A stretch of 64,000 bases of DNA from Linnemannia schmuckeri (Eukaryota > Mortierellomycota > Mortierellomycetes > Mortierellales > Mortierellaceae): positions 1,054,001-1,118,000 of the forward strand of contig JANATG010000018.1 in the NCBI GenBank assembly GCA_029449235.1, given 5' to 3'. The position numbers were made by a program, and so were the translations under genes. Numbering within the stretch: the first letter of the stretch is position 1; each line of letters opens with the position of its first letter. The notes beneath the pieces are model-generated. The model ran no database searches. It worked only from the letters and a program-made list of their open reading frames with translations, and was not told where the DNA came from. This document shows, piece by piece, positions 43,365 through 56,485 of this stretch.

Positions 43365-46300
43365 CTAGTATGGTACAGGTGGTGGTCGGGTAAGCGGATG
43401 TGCTTGTGGTTGTGGTAGAGGGTCCAAGACCCGTCGGGAACGTTTACGTTGAAAGACGCGTACATTCTCCTCGGGTTTCAACATCGGGTTCTCAACCCAC
43501 TCTGTCGAATTCAACGCCGCGTCCTCCTCCTCTTTTGTCAGCGAAGAAGTCGAAGATGAAGAGGTTGGTGACAAGTACAGTCCCTTCTTCTCTCCGTTGG
43601 CCTCATTCGTCAGTATCTCCATCTCGCCCCCCAGGGATGCACAGCGCCGAGCCTGTTGTGCCTTAAGGAGATCGACGTGCTTTGTGCACCGCTCTTGGAC
43701 GAGGGTGAATCTTCCCACTTTTGTGCCCGGTGTAAATGTCCTTACGGGAGGACTGGGTGAGTTTGAGCGTGAGCTTGATGCGAGGGTTGAGGATGCAGAG
43801 GATGTTGAGGATGTTGATGGTGGTGGTGGTGGTAGGCGATGCTGAGTGTTGATCATTTGTTGGTCCGGGAACGAAAGTGGCATTGATTGTCCTCGTTGGT
43901 AATGATGAGCCATTGGTCCAGTAGAAGATGGAGGCACAGTCGCTGTCAACTTATTGTTCGCAGATCCTGGTCCTTTTGCCGTCGCGGTGGGATTGGCAAT
44001 CTTTCCAGGTGCCCCATGCGTGAAACACTGCCGAGAACCCTTAGAGGCCCGAGGAGGAGTCATCAAAGATGGGGGCAACAACTGTGCCATACTACTATTA
44101 GCCCTCTCCTGCCTCTGCGGCATATCCAACGGATCGCACTTTTCCTCCTGGGGTGACTCCAAGCTGTCGAGATCAATCTGTCGCGACAAGGGCGAAGGAG
44201 AAGGCGAGCGGGTCCTGGAAACACCGGCCCGGGAAGAATGGCCGCCTGATCCTGGGACACTCGACCTTGACCTTGGCGTATTAAGCGCATGCATCGCCAA
44301 GGTGTGACTCATGGATGGTGCTGGAGGGATGGCGAGCTGTGAGGACTTTGTTGGTGTTGTTGGTGTTGCTGGTGTTGTTGGTGTTGACGGCTCGAGGAAG
44401 ACATAAGGCGTAGCTGTTGTGGTGGCCGTCAACGGAGTAACAAGATCTCCTCCTCCCTCTCCTCCTACTGCTCCTCCTGCTTCTCCTGCTCCTCCTGTTT
44501 GCAAAAGATCCTGCACTTGTCCATTCTCACCAACACCTCCCTCCAGCTCCAATGCAACTGCAGTCAAAGAAGTGAATGATCGTCTACGACCTAGATCCTG
44601 AGAAAGCTGAATAGCATCCTTGCTGGCCGGTCGTGGCAACTGCTGTTGGTCGGCGCGCTTCAACGACACAAGCCCAGATGATGTGGGGTGTCGTGTATGG
44701 TCAATCTCAGAGCCTCCTACTGCTGCTGCTGTTGCTACTGTTCTTGATCCTGCAGCGGGCATCAAAACCGCAGGAGAGTAAGAGTTCCTACGGCGCTGTT
44801 GAGGAGCTGGTACTGGAGGCGACAAGGTCAAGGAAGTCGTAGCTCCCAACTTAGCCATGCCGGCGGTTGCTTGACTATGGATCGGTGCCGAGGACGAGGA
44901 TGCTTCATAAGAAAGATCAGATGAAGGCAAAGACGACTGAGGCTTGAGTTTGGGTGAGTTGGGCGCACTGCTGCCAACAGGTGCCGAGACCGGCGGCCGA
45001 GTCGCAAAAGATCCAGAAGTAACAGGAAGAGAAGACGTCGACGCAGAGGAAAGCAGATTATTGTTGGAGACCATCGTAGTCGTGTTAGTCATCACCGTTC
45101 CATCACGCACAGGGTCGGACCAGAACTGCGGATCCCAGATTTGTGTCTTTCTCAATGACCCACCCCCAAAGCTTCCGTTACTGCCCACTGTCAAGTTCCT
45201 GTCCGAGTTTAGTGTATTCCCCGCCGATCCCGAGGTTCCACAATCCAGTCCAAGCAGGCCTCCAGGTGGTGGAACCAACTCTGTAGTACTGCTTCCCCGC
45301 CGGCAGTGTTCGTGGATCTCGTTCCCAATAATCTGTGAGTCGTACGTCGTCGGGTCATCCTCATCCTGCACAATCGTGATCCCTGCAAGTTTCGCAAACT
45401 CAGTCACGGACAAGTCCTCCGAGTGCAGTATATACATCCCTCCTGCCCCCGCTCCCGTCGAAGACGTGGTTGCTGCGGTTCCGCCAACTGGAAGAGACAG
45501 GTAATGACTCTGCAAAGGTAACGAGGGTTTACGCTTGGGGTACAAGAACGCCATCTTGCCAGGCAACCAATTCTTGGAAGCAGGTTTTGAGGTTGACGGT
45601 GAGGATGAGGGAGATCCATCCCTGCTGCTCCTGTCTTTGTCCTTGTCCTTGCCCAATAACCCTTGTCCAGACATCCGGCGTTGTTTTGAAGAGGGAGAAG
45701 AGGGAGAAGATGGAGATGATAATGACGACACTGCGTTTGCTTCAGGGTGCACGGACACAGGCAGAGGCAAGGGCGTTGTCGCAGAAAATGTAGGCGAATG
45801 AGAAGGTGAGGAAGGCGACCTTGGTTGGGTAAGTGTTGTGGTTGCTGTGGGCGGAGGGCTAGGTGATGATGATGATGTAACTGGTCCAAGGATGCCCAAC
45901 GACCGTAGTGACGCCCTGAACCCTCCTCCTCCTCCTCCTCCGCTGCCGCTGGCGTTAGGGATGGGCGGTGGGGTCATCGGTGGAGTGGCAACAGCAGAAG
46001 AAACATCGCGGTTCTTGAAACTACTCTGTCTTTCAAAGACCACATCGGTGACTTTTGTCGGTAAGGTCTCCGAACGTGTCGAGGCGATCGTAGCATGGGC
46101 TCTGAAGTCGGATATGGTCATCTGTGTAAAGGGCCCGCCATTGCGTCGTTGTTTACCGTATCAGAGCAGAGCCAAAAGATATATAATAGAAAACATACGA
46201 CGCATGCACACAGAGGGGAGAGGCAAGTTGCAGGATAGGAGAAAGAGGGCGGAGGAGGAAGAGGACGGAGGAAGAGAACGAGGAGGTGGAAGGAGAGAAC

Positions 46301-47326
46301 AAAAACGATAGAGAAAAATAAGAAAAAAAGGAAGGGGAAGGAGGAGGGGGATGCAAGGTGTAAGTGTCTTTTTTCATTCAATTGTTGCAATCACTCGCAT
46401 TACCCCATTCATTATCCTATTGTGGTCAGACTATTACTAGACCCACCACACACACGATTGTTATGAATGGTTGGATGGGACATGGTCGCACACGAAATGC
46501 ATCAATTCATGCAAAACAAAACAAATAAAAACAAAAGAAAAGAAAGAAAACTTACATTGTATCCGGCATGCACTGTGCCTGCTGAAGAAGAGCTGTTGTT
46601 GTTGTTACTGCTGGCACTAGTAGTGTTTCCCGAGTACATGTTCGACATAAAGGTCAACCCACCCTCGGGAGGAGAGCGAGGTGAGACCGCAGTTATTGCC
46701 CTCCTTCGTCTCTGCTGCTCTCTTTCTCGCTCCACTGCTACATTGTCCCTTTTGTCTACATTGCTCGTACAACTACCACTGGCGCCTGTCCTCCCAGCTG
46801 CCTGCTCTTGTTGTTGCTGGTCTTGTGACCGATGGAATGCATGATAGTGCGACTGCAAGAATCCAAAGAACCCTCCCCCTCCTCCTCGGCGGAAACGGGA
46901 TGCTGGGTTGGCGTGTTTAGAGGAAAAGAATCGATGACTGTGGCTATGGTTATGATGATGATGGTGAGGCGCTTGTTGATGATGCTGGTGTTGCTGCTGG
47001 GGCGACAATGGTGACTGTAGTTGTTGTTGGTCTTGTTCAGAACGGGAGTGCAGATGATGGGTCTGAAGTGGTGCCAATAGCTTGGATAATCGGAACCGCG
47101 GAGATTCATTCCCTCCTCCCCTACTCGTCTGTTGTTCTTGTTTTAAAGGAGGTGGTGGTGTGGCAGCGGGTGTTGCGATTGTTGTGTTACCATGCTGCGA
47201 AGAAGAAATACGACCACCTGACGAAGGTGGAGAGAATGGATATTGTTGAATGTTCCTGCTATTTCGGTGGAGTGACGAAGAGGACGAGGCCGGGGGACTG
47301 GTGATAGGAGTGGTTGCCAAAGCCAT
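43365..47326 (-). CDS. Large low-complexity protein of unknown function
   Basis: Two exons on the - strand (47326-46556, 46121-43365) with a 434-nt phase-0 intron give 1175 residues from MALATTPITSPPAS. Exon 1 is rich in S, Q, H and N (including HHHHHNHSHSHRFF) and contains RFRRGGGGGFFGFLQSHYHAF. Exon 2 is mostly Ser/Pro/Thr-rich and disordered but has islands that look folded or conserved: NWLPGKMAFLYPKRKP, MYILHSEDLSVTEFAKLAGI, TTYDSQIIGNEIHEHCRRG and KTQIWDPQFWSDP, and a C-terminal GTKVGRFTLVQERCTKH with EWVENPMLKPEENVRVF. I recognise no domain. The composition suggests a scaffold or regulatory protein. The conserved islands argue for a real gene, and the intron has good donor (GTAAGT) and acceptor sites. 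Confidence 0.8.
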
Positions 47327-50300
47327 GGCCACCAACTCATTCTTCTCTCTTTTTGCTCTCTCGTCTTTTATGTAACACCCTTGTCGGTTGTTGGTTGTTG
47401 TTGTTTGGTGTCTTCTGTTGTGTGTGTCGCGGTGCTTTTGTTGATCTTTTGTTGTTATTTTTTTCAGGGGGGAGGAGGAAGAAGGGGCGATGAGGTGCGG
47501 AATGAGCGAGTGGATATGTATATCAGGATAACAACGCGCGGGAGAAGTGTCGCCTCTTTGTCTGGTTGATTAGTCCAATGGATGTGGAGAAAGAGGACGG
47601 AGGAGGAAAGAGTATTTATGTGAAGTATTTACAGAGGGGTGGTTTGAAAATGATGAAATGGAAAAGTGACGAAGTGAAGAAAGAGGGAAGAAGAAAGAAA
47701 AGTCGCTGGTGGAGTTCAATGGGACTGGGAAGAATGGGCATGAGAGAGAGTTTCGTGGACAGCTGACGAAGAACCTTATTTGGTTTGGCGTTTTGTCTCA
47801 CACTTGTGGTCAATTGCCGGAAGGGTGGAGTGAATGAAATGAAATGAAAAAAAAGAGAATGGCTAATGAAAAGAGGAGGGAGAAAAGCGAAAAGAGAAAA
47901 AAGAAAAGAGGAAAGAGAAAGAGAAGGAGGGTAAAGCAAAGTAAAGGATAGCAATGGTAATTAGATAATGAGGAAAGAAGCTTGACCAGAGAAAGAAAAA
48001 AGAAAAGAGAGAGGATGAAAACCGCCAAAAAATAGATGGGCCTAATACTATATGATGACAATGCACTGACACTGACACTTGCTTTCCTCAGCTCATGATT
48101 ATGAGCTACTTCTTAGTGTGTGCACGAGCAAATTACACACATCCAAAGCCTGCTAGAGGTCATTGACAGTACCAAATGGCGATTAGAATACAGCGATGAC
48201 AATTGAAAAAAGACAGTTGGTTAACAAGAGGAAGAAATGACCGCATCAACAACAGCAACAACAGCAACAACAACAACAACAACAACAACAATCTCTATCT
48301 GTATTCCCCTTCTTTTTCTTTCTTTTCATCCTTGACCAATCGTCCCAACAGAACCTCGCAAAAAACTTCCCTAGATGCTGCCTACGAGTGCAAGGGAAAG
48401 GAAGGGGTGGGGACAGAGGGAGGGAAACAAAAGGGGATATACTGACAACACAAATCATAAACGGTGTTTGTGGTTGTGCCCAATCAACCAACCTTGTTCA
48501 TCCAGATATTCTCTAACCTGCATCTTACTTACCCATCCCATACATGTACGAATTACTTGTCTCCTTACTTTTCTTTGCCTCTCTCTCTTTTTTCATTTTT
48601 GATTGTGAAAAAGAGAAGGGGCTTCCTTTTTTTTGGACTTGTCGACGTTCTTTGTTGGATGTCCAACAATGCATATGTATCCACCCGTCCATCTTGCGGT
48701 AACCTGTTGCCCTTACTACTACCCATCTTTACTCTATGTCCCTTACTGCTGTCGAATTCAGGGTTCTCTCCTCGTGTTCATAATCACCTTCAACACACCT
48801 TCTCCATCCTACCAACTAAACATCGCCGTGTCTCCGTTCTTCCGTTTTTTTGTCCTTCATTTCTATTTTGTTATTTTTAAAGCTCTTACATGGACCCCTT
48901 TAATAATTAGACAAAAAGAAATCCTGGGATCGATCATCCCCTTCGCCCCTCTCCTCGCCCTCTTGTTGTTTACACTGCCGTCCCGCATACCCAGCAAGGC
49001 ATCGCCGCTTTCCAATTTAACTTTGGATGAAAAGCAGTTACACAAAATGACAGGGCTGGCTAACTGGTTTCAATGGGCTCTTGGGGACGGACAACGTTCA
49101 CTGCCCTTGGAACCAAGAAAGGGAATGAAAATATGTTAACAGTGAGAAAGCGAGAATAAAAGCGACGGAAGACAGTGACAAAGGCAGAGAGTGAGGAAAC
49201 GCACACACCAGGCGTACTCTCTTCTCTTCCGTTCATTGCCTCATCAAAGCAAGCATAACACAGAAAGGGACGACATGGGAACCAAAAGGTCGACCATTTT
49301 GGCTTCCCTTTTCTTTTTTTATCCCTTTTTAGTGGTATGCTTTATTTATTTATTTTTTTTTTCCTCATTAAATTCTGTGGATGCAATTGAATGTGCGATG
49401 CGACGCGCATTACTGCTGCTCGCTCCCCCTGCTTTAATGCTCAATGCTCTTTTTACTTAATGCACCTTAGGTTGTTGGACAGGGTGCATGCAAAAAGAAT
49501 AGGCAGGGCACGGCTCTTTCCTCTTCCCTAGCCTCCTTTTTTTTTCTCTGAGCCCTTCCGTTTTGTTTGGCCCTTTTGTTATTGATTTGATGGTTTTTGC
49601 TATCCATACGTCAACCCCTTGTTGTTGGTTTTTTTTGGTAGAGGTTCACATTTTTCTGGTAACTGCGCGAGGAGTAAAAAAACTCTGTCGCGAAAAAGGT
49701 TTTTTTTTTAGCCCTCGCAATTGGAGACGTTCGCAAGGAAGCCGTAACGCTCGTCCCATCTCTACTGCTACTCACTCATGGCGCTTCCCAATTGGTTCCC
49801 TCCCAAGGTTTCGTCTCACCACCTCAAACGTGTGAAAAAAAAAATTGGGCAACATCGATATTCGCAGAAAGGCCAAAAGCCCTTCAAGCCTTCAGCTTGC
49901 GTTAAAGAATAAAAAAAAGGCGCGGCGCCTTGATGCCCGTTCAACATTGTTTCCGGTGGGGTGGTGTAGGAGGATTTGTGTTTGCCGAATTTCATTGACT
50001 CCCAATCCTACGATCATCAAATTACTGTAAAAAAAAATTTAAATCCTAGGTTTACCTGTCTTCATAAACATCAAACACCGACTCGACAACAATAACCTCC
50101 TTGCTGACTCGACATGGCATGACCTTGCAAGGTGCAACAACCCCTTTGGTTATTTTGTGCTTTCAGGCTCTCAAAAAAATAGATCAAATGTTCATCTTCC
50201 TTTCAGCCCACGATTACTTCTTTTACCAGGGACGCTCAAATGGAAGCAAGACCAACAACATTTTTTGAATTATTATGTCCAATCATATAAAAAAAAAAGA

Positions 50301-50483
50301 AATGACTCCTTTGCCTTGACGTTTTCGGACGAACGAACGAACAAATACTAGCGATATTTTTTATATTTTTTGTTTTTTACAGTGCTGAAATGGTGATGGT
50401 GGTAAAAAAAAATGCAATGCTCAAAATCTCCTCCTCAAAACTACTCAAAATCCTCTCATCCTCATCTCCCAAAACACTCTCAC
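47327..50483. other. Long upstream region of the large unknown gene, no gene seen
   Basis: From 47.34 to about 48.05 kb the + strand is purine-rich, consistent with a pyrimidine-rich leader of the - strand gene; at about 48.3-49.0 kb the skew reverses. A (CAA)n microsatellite lies at 48247-48291. Frames such as the one ending at 49139 have biased, hydrophobic composition without a domain. Between 49.8 and 50.48 kb is the 3' flank of the Pol III gene. Confidence 0.5.
48247..48291 (+). repeat. (CAA)n/(CAACAG) microsatellite
   Basis: About fourteen CAA or CAG triplets in non-coding DNA. Confidence 0.9.
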
Positions 50484-53400
50484 TTAGAAGACGTTCTGGA
50501 GCTGCAGGCGAGGAATGACGTTCATAGACTGCAACTCCTGGAAGAGCAGCTTGCAGGCATAGGGGATCTGCATCTTGGCCATACCCTTCGAACTCTTGCA
50601 GTGCTGGCACCATCCTGCATATCCCAACAGTCCACACATCTCGCACACATGAATCTCAAAGATATCCGACGAAATCATCAATCTCTCCAGCAACAACATA
50701 CTCGCTCCATAACCAATCAAACAATCTATTGGAAAGGGTTGTAAAAAAAATGGGAAATAGGACGACTGATTAGTTTCAAGGTCATTGAGATAATTATCAA
50801 CCAGAATCACCTGCAAATTAAAAACATTGAAAGGATGCTTACCGCGCTCCATTTCTCCGAGACGAAGACCTCCGTCCCTGGAACGACCCTCCGTGGGCTG
50901 ACGGGTCAAAACAGCACGGGGACCACGCGAACGCGAATGCATCTTGTCCATAACCATATGCTTCAGCTTCTGGTAATAGACAGGTCCAAAGTAGATGTAC
51001 GCCGACAAGGGCTCTCCCGTCACTCCGCTCGTCACATAATCCTTGCCCGAGTACGAAAATCCATTCTCAATCAAGATTCGACTCATGTCCTCGACCTTGG
51101 ATCCTCCGAACGCAGTACCGTACTGCAGCTGACCCTTCAACACTCCTGCCTTGCCTGCCAATAACTCAATCATCTTTCCAACCGTCATACGAGATGGGAA
51201 ACCGTGGGGGTTCATGATCACATCGGGGCAGACTCCCAGATCCGAGAAGGGCATGTCCTCCTGTTGAATAATAATACCGCAGACTCCCTTCTGTCCGTGA
51301 CGAGACGAGAACTTGTCTCCCAACTCGGGACGACGCGTTTGTCTAATCAAGGCCTTGATCAGCGTCTGGTCGTTATCCGTCGTCGTCATCAGAACCTTGT
51401 CGACATAACCTTCCATACCACTCTTGTACGACATGGGCGCGTTCTTGTAGGCGTTGGCGGTGGGGTCCCGAGAATTGACGCCGATATCTGAGCTGGTGTT
51501 GGTGGGCATCTGCTTGTTGATGTAAACCTGGCCAGGTTTAATCCTCTCTCCAACCGATGCAATACCGTCCTTATCCAAAACCTCGTACTTTTCCTGCACA
51601 GTGTTGGGGTCGTCAGGGTGGACTGGGGGATCGGCTAGACGATCGTAGCTTCCGTTGGAGTATTGACGAAGAAGGGTGGCGTACTTGCGAAGAACCTGGC
51701 AACGACCATACCCACGATCGAGCGAAGCTTTGTTAAGTACCAGGGCATCCTCAATATCGTATCCAGAGTTGGACATGACAGCGACGGTAGCGTTCTGTCC
51801 GGCAGGCAGCTTGTCGTAACCAATCATCTCGATGGTCTTGGTCTTGACCATGGGTTGCTGAGGGTAGACCATCAGGTAAAGTAGAGTGTCGATACGGTTA
51901 AGCTGGTTGTAGGCAATGGCTCCAATGGCTTGTTTACCCATAGCGCACTGGTAGGTGTTACGAGGAGACTGGTTGTGATGAGGGTAAGGAATCAATCCGG
52001 CGACGGCTCCCAAGATGGTGAAGGGCTCAATTTCGACGTGGGTCGACTCGGGAATGATCTCGCGCTCGTAAAGGGCAATGTTGGAATCGCTCTCCTCGTT
52101 GACATCCAGATACTCGATCAGTCCCATTCTCAAAAAGTCGTCGAACGTCAACTTTCCGGCCGACAGCTGCTCAATGTGCTCCGTTCTGACGCGAGGCTTG
52201 CCGTTCTCGACAATGATCAAAGGTCTGCAAATACGACCACCGTCACAAGAGATGTGAACAGAGTTATGATGGTCGCTGATAAAGATGCTGACAAACTCCG
52301 AGATCCTGCCGGCTCTACGCATACGACGGAAAGCAGACACGAACTGTGCGCTGTGGCGAGTGATCCCCAAAATGTTACCGTTCAGGAAAACCAGGAAGGT
52401 ATCGGGCAAGTACACCTCAGGACCCGTCAACAACGATACATCTATCATTTACATAATTATTAATAACGGTTAGTTTTTTGAACATATTTCATATTTAGGC
52501 AGAATATGTTCATCCAGAAAGCAGCAAAGTTACCTTCAACTCCAAGGATATAGGATAGCTTGACTAAAGGAGCTTCTTCGTCATCGACTGTAATATGTGT
52601 CATCAAGGCCAAATTCTTGACAAGACCACAAGCCTCTCCTTCTGGTGTATCGGATGGGCACAACATTCCCCACTGGGAAGGCTGCAATGCTCTTGGTCCG
52701 GAGACCTTTCTCGTCTTTTCGAACTGGGACGAGATACGGGTCATCATACCGAGGGCGGCAATAAAACTCAAACGACTCAGCACCTGTGTGACACCAGCTC
52801 TCTCCATCCTGAAACGCTTCAAACTCCAGTTTCCTGACGAAATGGCGCGAACAAAGCCCGATGTGATGTGATCTCCGTGGAAAAGAAGCTGGCTATATAC
52901 GTCGAATTCCTGCGTCCTGTTTGGCTTCTTGAGCACCTTGTCAATGTTCATCTTCAAATCCGAGTTGAACTTTTTGAACAAATCCTCGAACAACAGCGAC
53001 AGCAACTGTCCAGCCCTAATTTGTTAAATAACAAATCGTAGAAGAAATTAGACAACAAGTTTTCTGAAGCTAAGAATGAAAGAATATATGATATCAAAGA
53101 AATATACTCACAACTCGAGACGCTTGTTTCCAACGTAATCACGGTCATCGACCAAATCTCCGCGAAGCATGGCCATCACAACACGGCGCGTCATAACAGC
53201 AACGTAAATGCACTTAGGTCTAAAGTTGTTGTCAAAAACCTCCACGTGTGCCAAAACAACCGATCCAAGAATCTCCAATGCCTCCTCTGACTATTTTCAA
53301 ACGAAGCAAAAAATTGTACGTTAGGTGCGGATCAACTTAGGAATTACAGCCGAAATATCGCAAAAAATAGTCTAAGAGAGGTCAACTTACGGCGGGTCTG

Positions 53401-54723
53401 CGGAGACCAGGTCCGAAGGAGCGCTTACGCGCGTCAATCTTTGATCCGATATAGTCCAACGCCTGCTGCTGGGTGAAAATTTTCATGCTGGAGCACTCTT
53501 CGAGGTTGGGCGAGAACTTGTCGATGTATTTTGAATCCTGTCCGCAAACAAGCTGTGTGATCTCCTTATCCGACTGCATGCCCATAGCTTTGAGAGCGAC
53601 AACGATGGGGATGTCCTCCGAGATTGAGTTGTGCTTAAGATAAATCTTTCCATGCTTTGTGCCAACATATGTTTTGGACTTGCGCTCCATCGTAGAACTA
53701 TCATCGGGATAAATAGAGTCGAGTAAAATTGTTAATATATCTATATACATCAATGAAAAATAAACAACAAAATCGTGTCCTGCAAGATTACCTGGTAACT
53801 CCGGCCTGGACGAATCCCTTGCGATCGACATCAACAATGATACGGTTCTTGGACATCTGCTCCTGAACCAAAATAACCTTCTCAACACCCTTGACAACAA
53901 AGTATCCACCAGGGTCCAGTGGGCACTCGTTCATCTTTGCCAACTCCATCTCATTCCTGCCTGTCAGAACGCAGTGTGAACTCCTGAGCATGATAGGCAT
54001 CCTTCCGATGGGGACTCCCTTGCGCCTCACAATCTGGCGGCCACGGACGTATTCAACGTCGACATAGATGTTGGCAGAGTATGTAAGGTCGCGGAGACGA
54101 CATTCGTGTGGCGTGTATGATCGGTTCATGGCTTCCTGGTCAGGTCTCTCGGGTGCTCCAACTCTGATTCCGGTATATCTAGTTTTCAATGGCGTCGCAT
54201 ACGCGTTGTTGGTTAATATCTTTTCAGTATATATTTCATCCGCAGCGACAGGAGCATTCTTAGTGATCGTTCCCCGTGAAGACTTTGTAACAGGTCAAAA
54301 GGATGCTTACTTGAGGTAGAAGTGGGGATCGACATCGGATTTGACACGCTCGTTGGCTTTAATGATGTTTTCCAGGTCGACGTTGATAAAATAGTTGAAC
54401 GAATCGATATGTTGCTTGACTAGACCCTTGACCTTTAAGAACGCTGGCAACAACTTCCACTTGTCCTATTTCGTTTCACCAAAAAAAAATCAAAACATGA
54501 AATGGTTAGTCTTTTTATGGCCAAAGCAAAAACAAAAAAGCTACCGCAGTTGGTGGCACGATATTTTGAAAAGGGACAAAAATGGCACAAAGTGACTCAC
54601 CTCGACGGTGGGGATGGGGTCTGTGAGTCCCTTGCCACCAAAGAAGGCCTCGGCGTGGTCCTGAGCTTCCTTGATGCCCTTTTTGACGTCAGCCTGTGCG
54701 TCCTCCATGTTCTTTGAAATCAT
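50484..54723 (-). CDS. RET1: RNA polymerase III second-largest subunit (RPC2/RPC128)
   Basis: Eight exons on the - strand (54723-54601, 54465-54311, 54178-53792, 53697-53391, 53290-53112, 53015-52534, 52441-50843, 50725-50484) join in frame to 1157 residues, the length of the yeast subunit. Hallmarks in order: DKWKLLPAFLKVKGLVKQHI near the start, IGRMPIMLRSSHCVLTG, CPLDPGGYFVVKGVEKVIL, PSQWGMLCPSDTPEGEACG, GDKFSSRHGQKGVCG, QPTEGRSRDGGLRLGEMER and the C-terminal zinc ribbon CEMCGLLGYAGWCQHC. Wording such as HIDSFNYFINVDL and the end LLFQELQSMNVIPRLQL match the Pol III subunit better than RPB2 or RPA2. It forms half of the active-site cleft transcribing tRNA and 5S rRNA genes. The start could also be the second methionine (residue 6). 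The last intron (50726-50842) is 117 nt with no stop in frame. Confidence 0.96.
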
Positions 54724-55841
54724 GCCAGACTCAGATATGGTATGGGTGGTGTGTAGAAAGTAAAATCGAGTCGAAGGTTATAGCAAACAGAAGTGAATGC
54801 GGGAAGCTGAAAACAGTAAAGGTATGCTTGTGTGTGTATCTCTGTTCAGTCTCCTGTTGAGCGTCGGTGAGCGGAAGTCGAGGTGAGTTTATCCTTGAAT
54901 GAGAGAAGGGAGGATGTCGACACGAGCGAACAAAAAACAATGAAGAAAAAGAGGAAGCACAAGAACAAAGGTGCGCAAGAGGCTCAAAATATAAGAGGGT
55001 TCAAGGTGATTTTTTATTTTGTTTTGTTTGTCGCTCCCCGTGACCGCCTTTTTCACTTGCCCACTCTACTCAGCATGTCCAGCTGCTTCAAAAAGCCTAG
55101 CTGACAAACGCAAGGAACCAGGAGAGTACCTTACTCACTGTCAAGTAGTCTGTCAGGGCCACTTTCAGACACAAGCTAGCTGGCTAACTAGCCTTTGTTA
55201 GCCACAATGCACTGTTTCTCAAGGCACCCCGTTTATATATTTTTGTTTGGAAAAGAAGCAAGTTGCCATCTACTCAAAAAGAGCGAATGCCAAAGAAGAA
55301 GGAATGGGTGGTTCCAAAAATTAGCGCAATCTCTCCGAGAAGGAAAGAAAGAGCTACTGTGTTATCTGATATGGTGTCAGCAGTATGCTTCGTCAGTGAA
55401 ACCCTCATTAAAGCATACGTGATCCCAACCGGATAGGAATGGTGAAGAAGAAAGCCATGGATGGATGGCAACTACGCTTTTTGTATTTTTCGAACGAAGA
55501 GTCAAAGTAGTCACATGATCAGGGCCATATCCTGGAGGCACTTTGTCTCCCAAAGAACATACGTGAACGTCTCGAATGCACGTCAATGATAGCTGTCAGT
55601 TGCTATGGGACTATCACCATTAGATACCTCAATACCCGAGAAAATGACAGCGATACCGCATTGACAGGTTCAAAAAACAGCGCATACTTTGAAGTCGCGC
55701 GGCGCACAAAGACTCTGTCAGAAAAGCGTAGAACCATGTGGAAACAATAAATTCTTTCCAAACCAGTCGAAAATTATTCTGAACCAGTCAAGCTACTCCT
55801 GATCAACTTTTTTTTTCTACTTATTCTTCACACCTTCGCAC
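54724..55841. other. Divergent promoter region between RPC2 and a small fungal protein
   Basis: About 1.1 kb with no gene. At 55175-55203 there are two overlapping inverted repeats (GCTAG..CTAGC and GGCTAAC..GTTAGCC), which are mutually exclusive as hairpins. Short frames near 55.4-55.6 kb have no support. Confidence 0.5.
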
Positions 55842-56485
55842 ATGCTACCACGCATTCGCATCCTCACCCCTCTCACACCAAGACACAACACTTTCTCCTC
55901 TTACCTCCTCCCTCTCCCTCAAAGACCCCTCTCTTTGCATTCAACTCTCATTTACAGAATGTCTTCCTCCTCTTCTTCATCACAACAATCACCAGCAACG
56001 AACAACAACAACCAGAATGACCAGACCGAAGAACACCAAGACTCTTCCTCAAAACCCGTCTTGGCCCTCCCCGCACCGGGTGACTTTTCTTCGATGAGCA
56101 GTGACGCGCCTGCACTCGAAGTCAATGGCCAAGATATCAAACTCGACCTCCTTGGGCCAGTTGGTACGTTTTTCATCCTTCCCTTCCTTCTATCACTTTC
56201 TATCGCTTCTCGTAAATCTCGTACATACTAATTTGGTCTTCTGCATCTCACTATGGAAATTTCTCTTATACTTACCCTTTTTCAATGCCAATTTTAGTCG
56301 TGAACGAAGATGGAACGATGTCAAGGATCGACAACTGGCACGAGATGGCAGATATCGAAAAGGCAAATGTCCGGAGGATCCTCTTGAAGAGAAACGCTAC
56401 CCGCCTTGCGCGACTTCGGGCTGAACGCGATCAGGCCATTGCTGACGAAGAGGCCGCCGCCGCTGCTGCCTCTAACGACAAGTAA
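55842..56485 (+). CDS. Conserved small fungal protein with mitochondrial-type presequence
   Basis: Two exons (55842-56163, 56298-56485) give 169 residues. The first 39 residues (MLPRIRILTPLTPRHNTF...STLIYR) contain five arginines and no acidic residue, as in mitochondrial presequences; a second ATG at 55959 (MSSSSSSS) would remove it. The C-terminal half from DIKLDLLGP through VVNEDGTMSRIDNWHEM to DIEKANVRRILLKRNATRL resembles a short conserved segment found in uncharacterised fungal proteins (pattern KLDxLGPxVVNxDGTLSRIxNWxxMTxxE(K/R)xxxxRxLxxRNxxRL). I know no function for it. Leaving aside the presequence question, the conserved segment makes the gene secure. It ends in an alanine-rich helix. 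Confidence 0.82.

Noticed and set aside
48633..49139. 168-codon frame ending in a plausible-looking NWFQWALGDGQRSLPLEP stretch
   Set aside because: Most is hydrophobic low-complexity sequence from a pyrimidine-rich region, with no signal, domain or splice support.
50726..50842. Extra 39 residues in the Pol III subunit
   Set aside because: Although open, the segment has canonical GTAAGC..TAG borders and interrupts a nearly invariant region; removing it restores the EMERDCLIGYG sequence.
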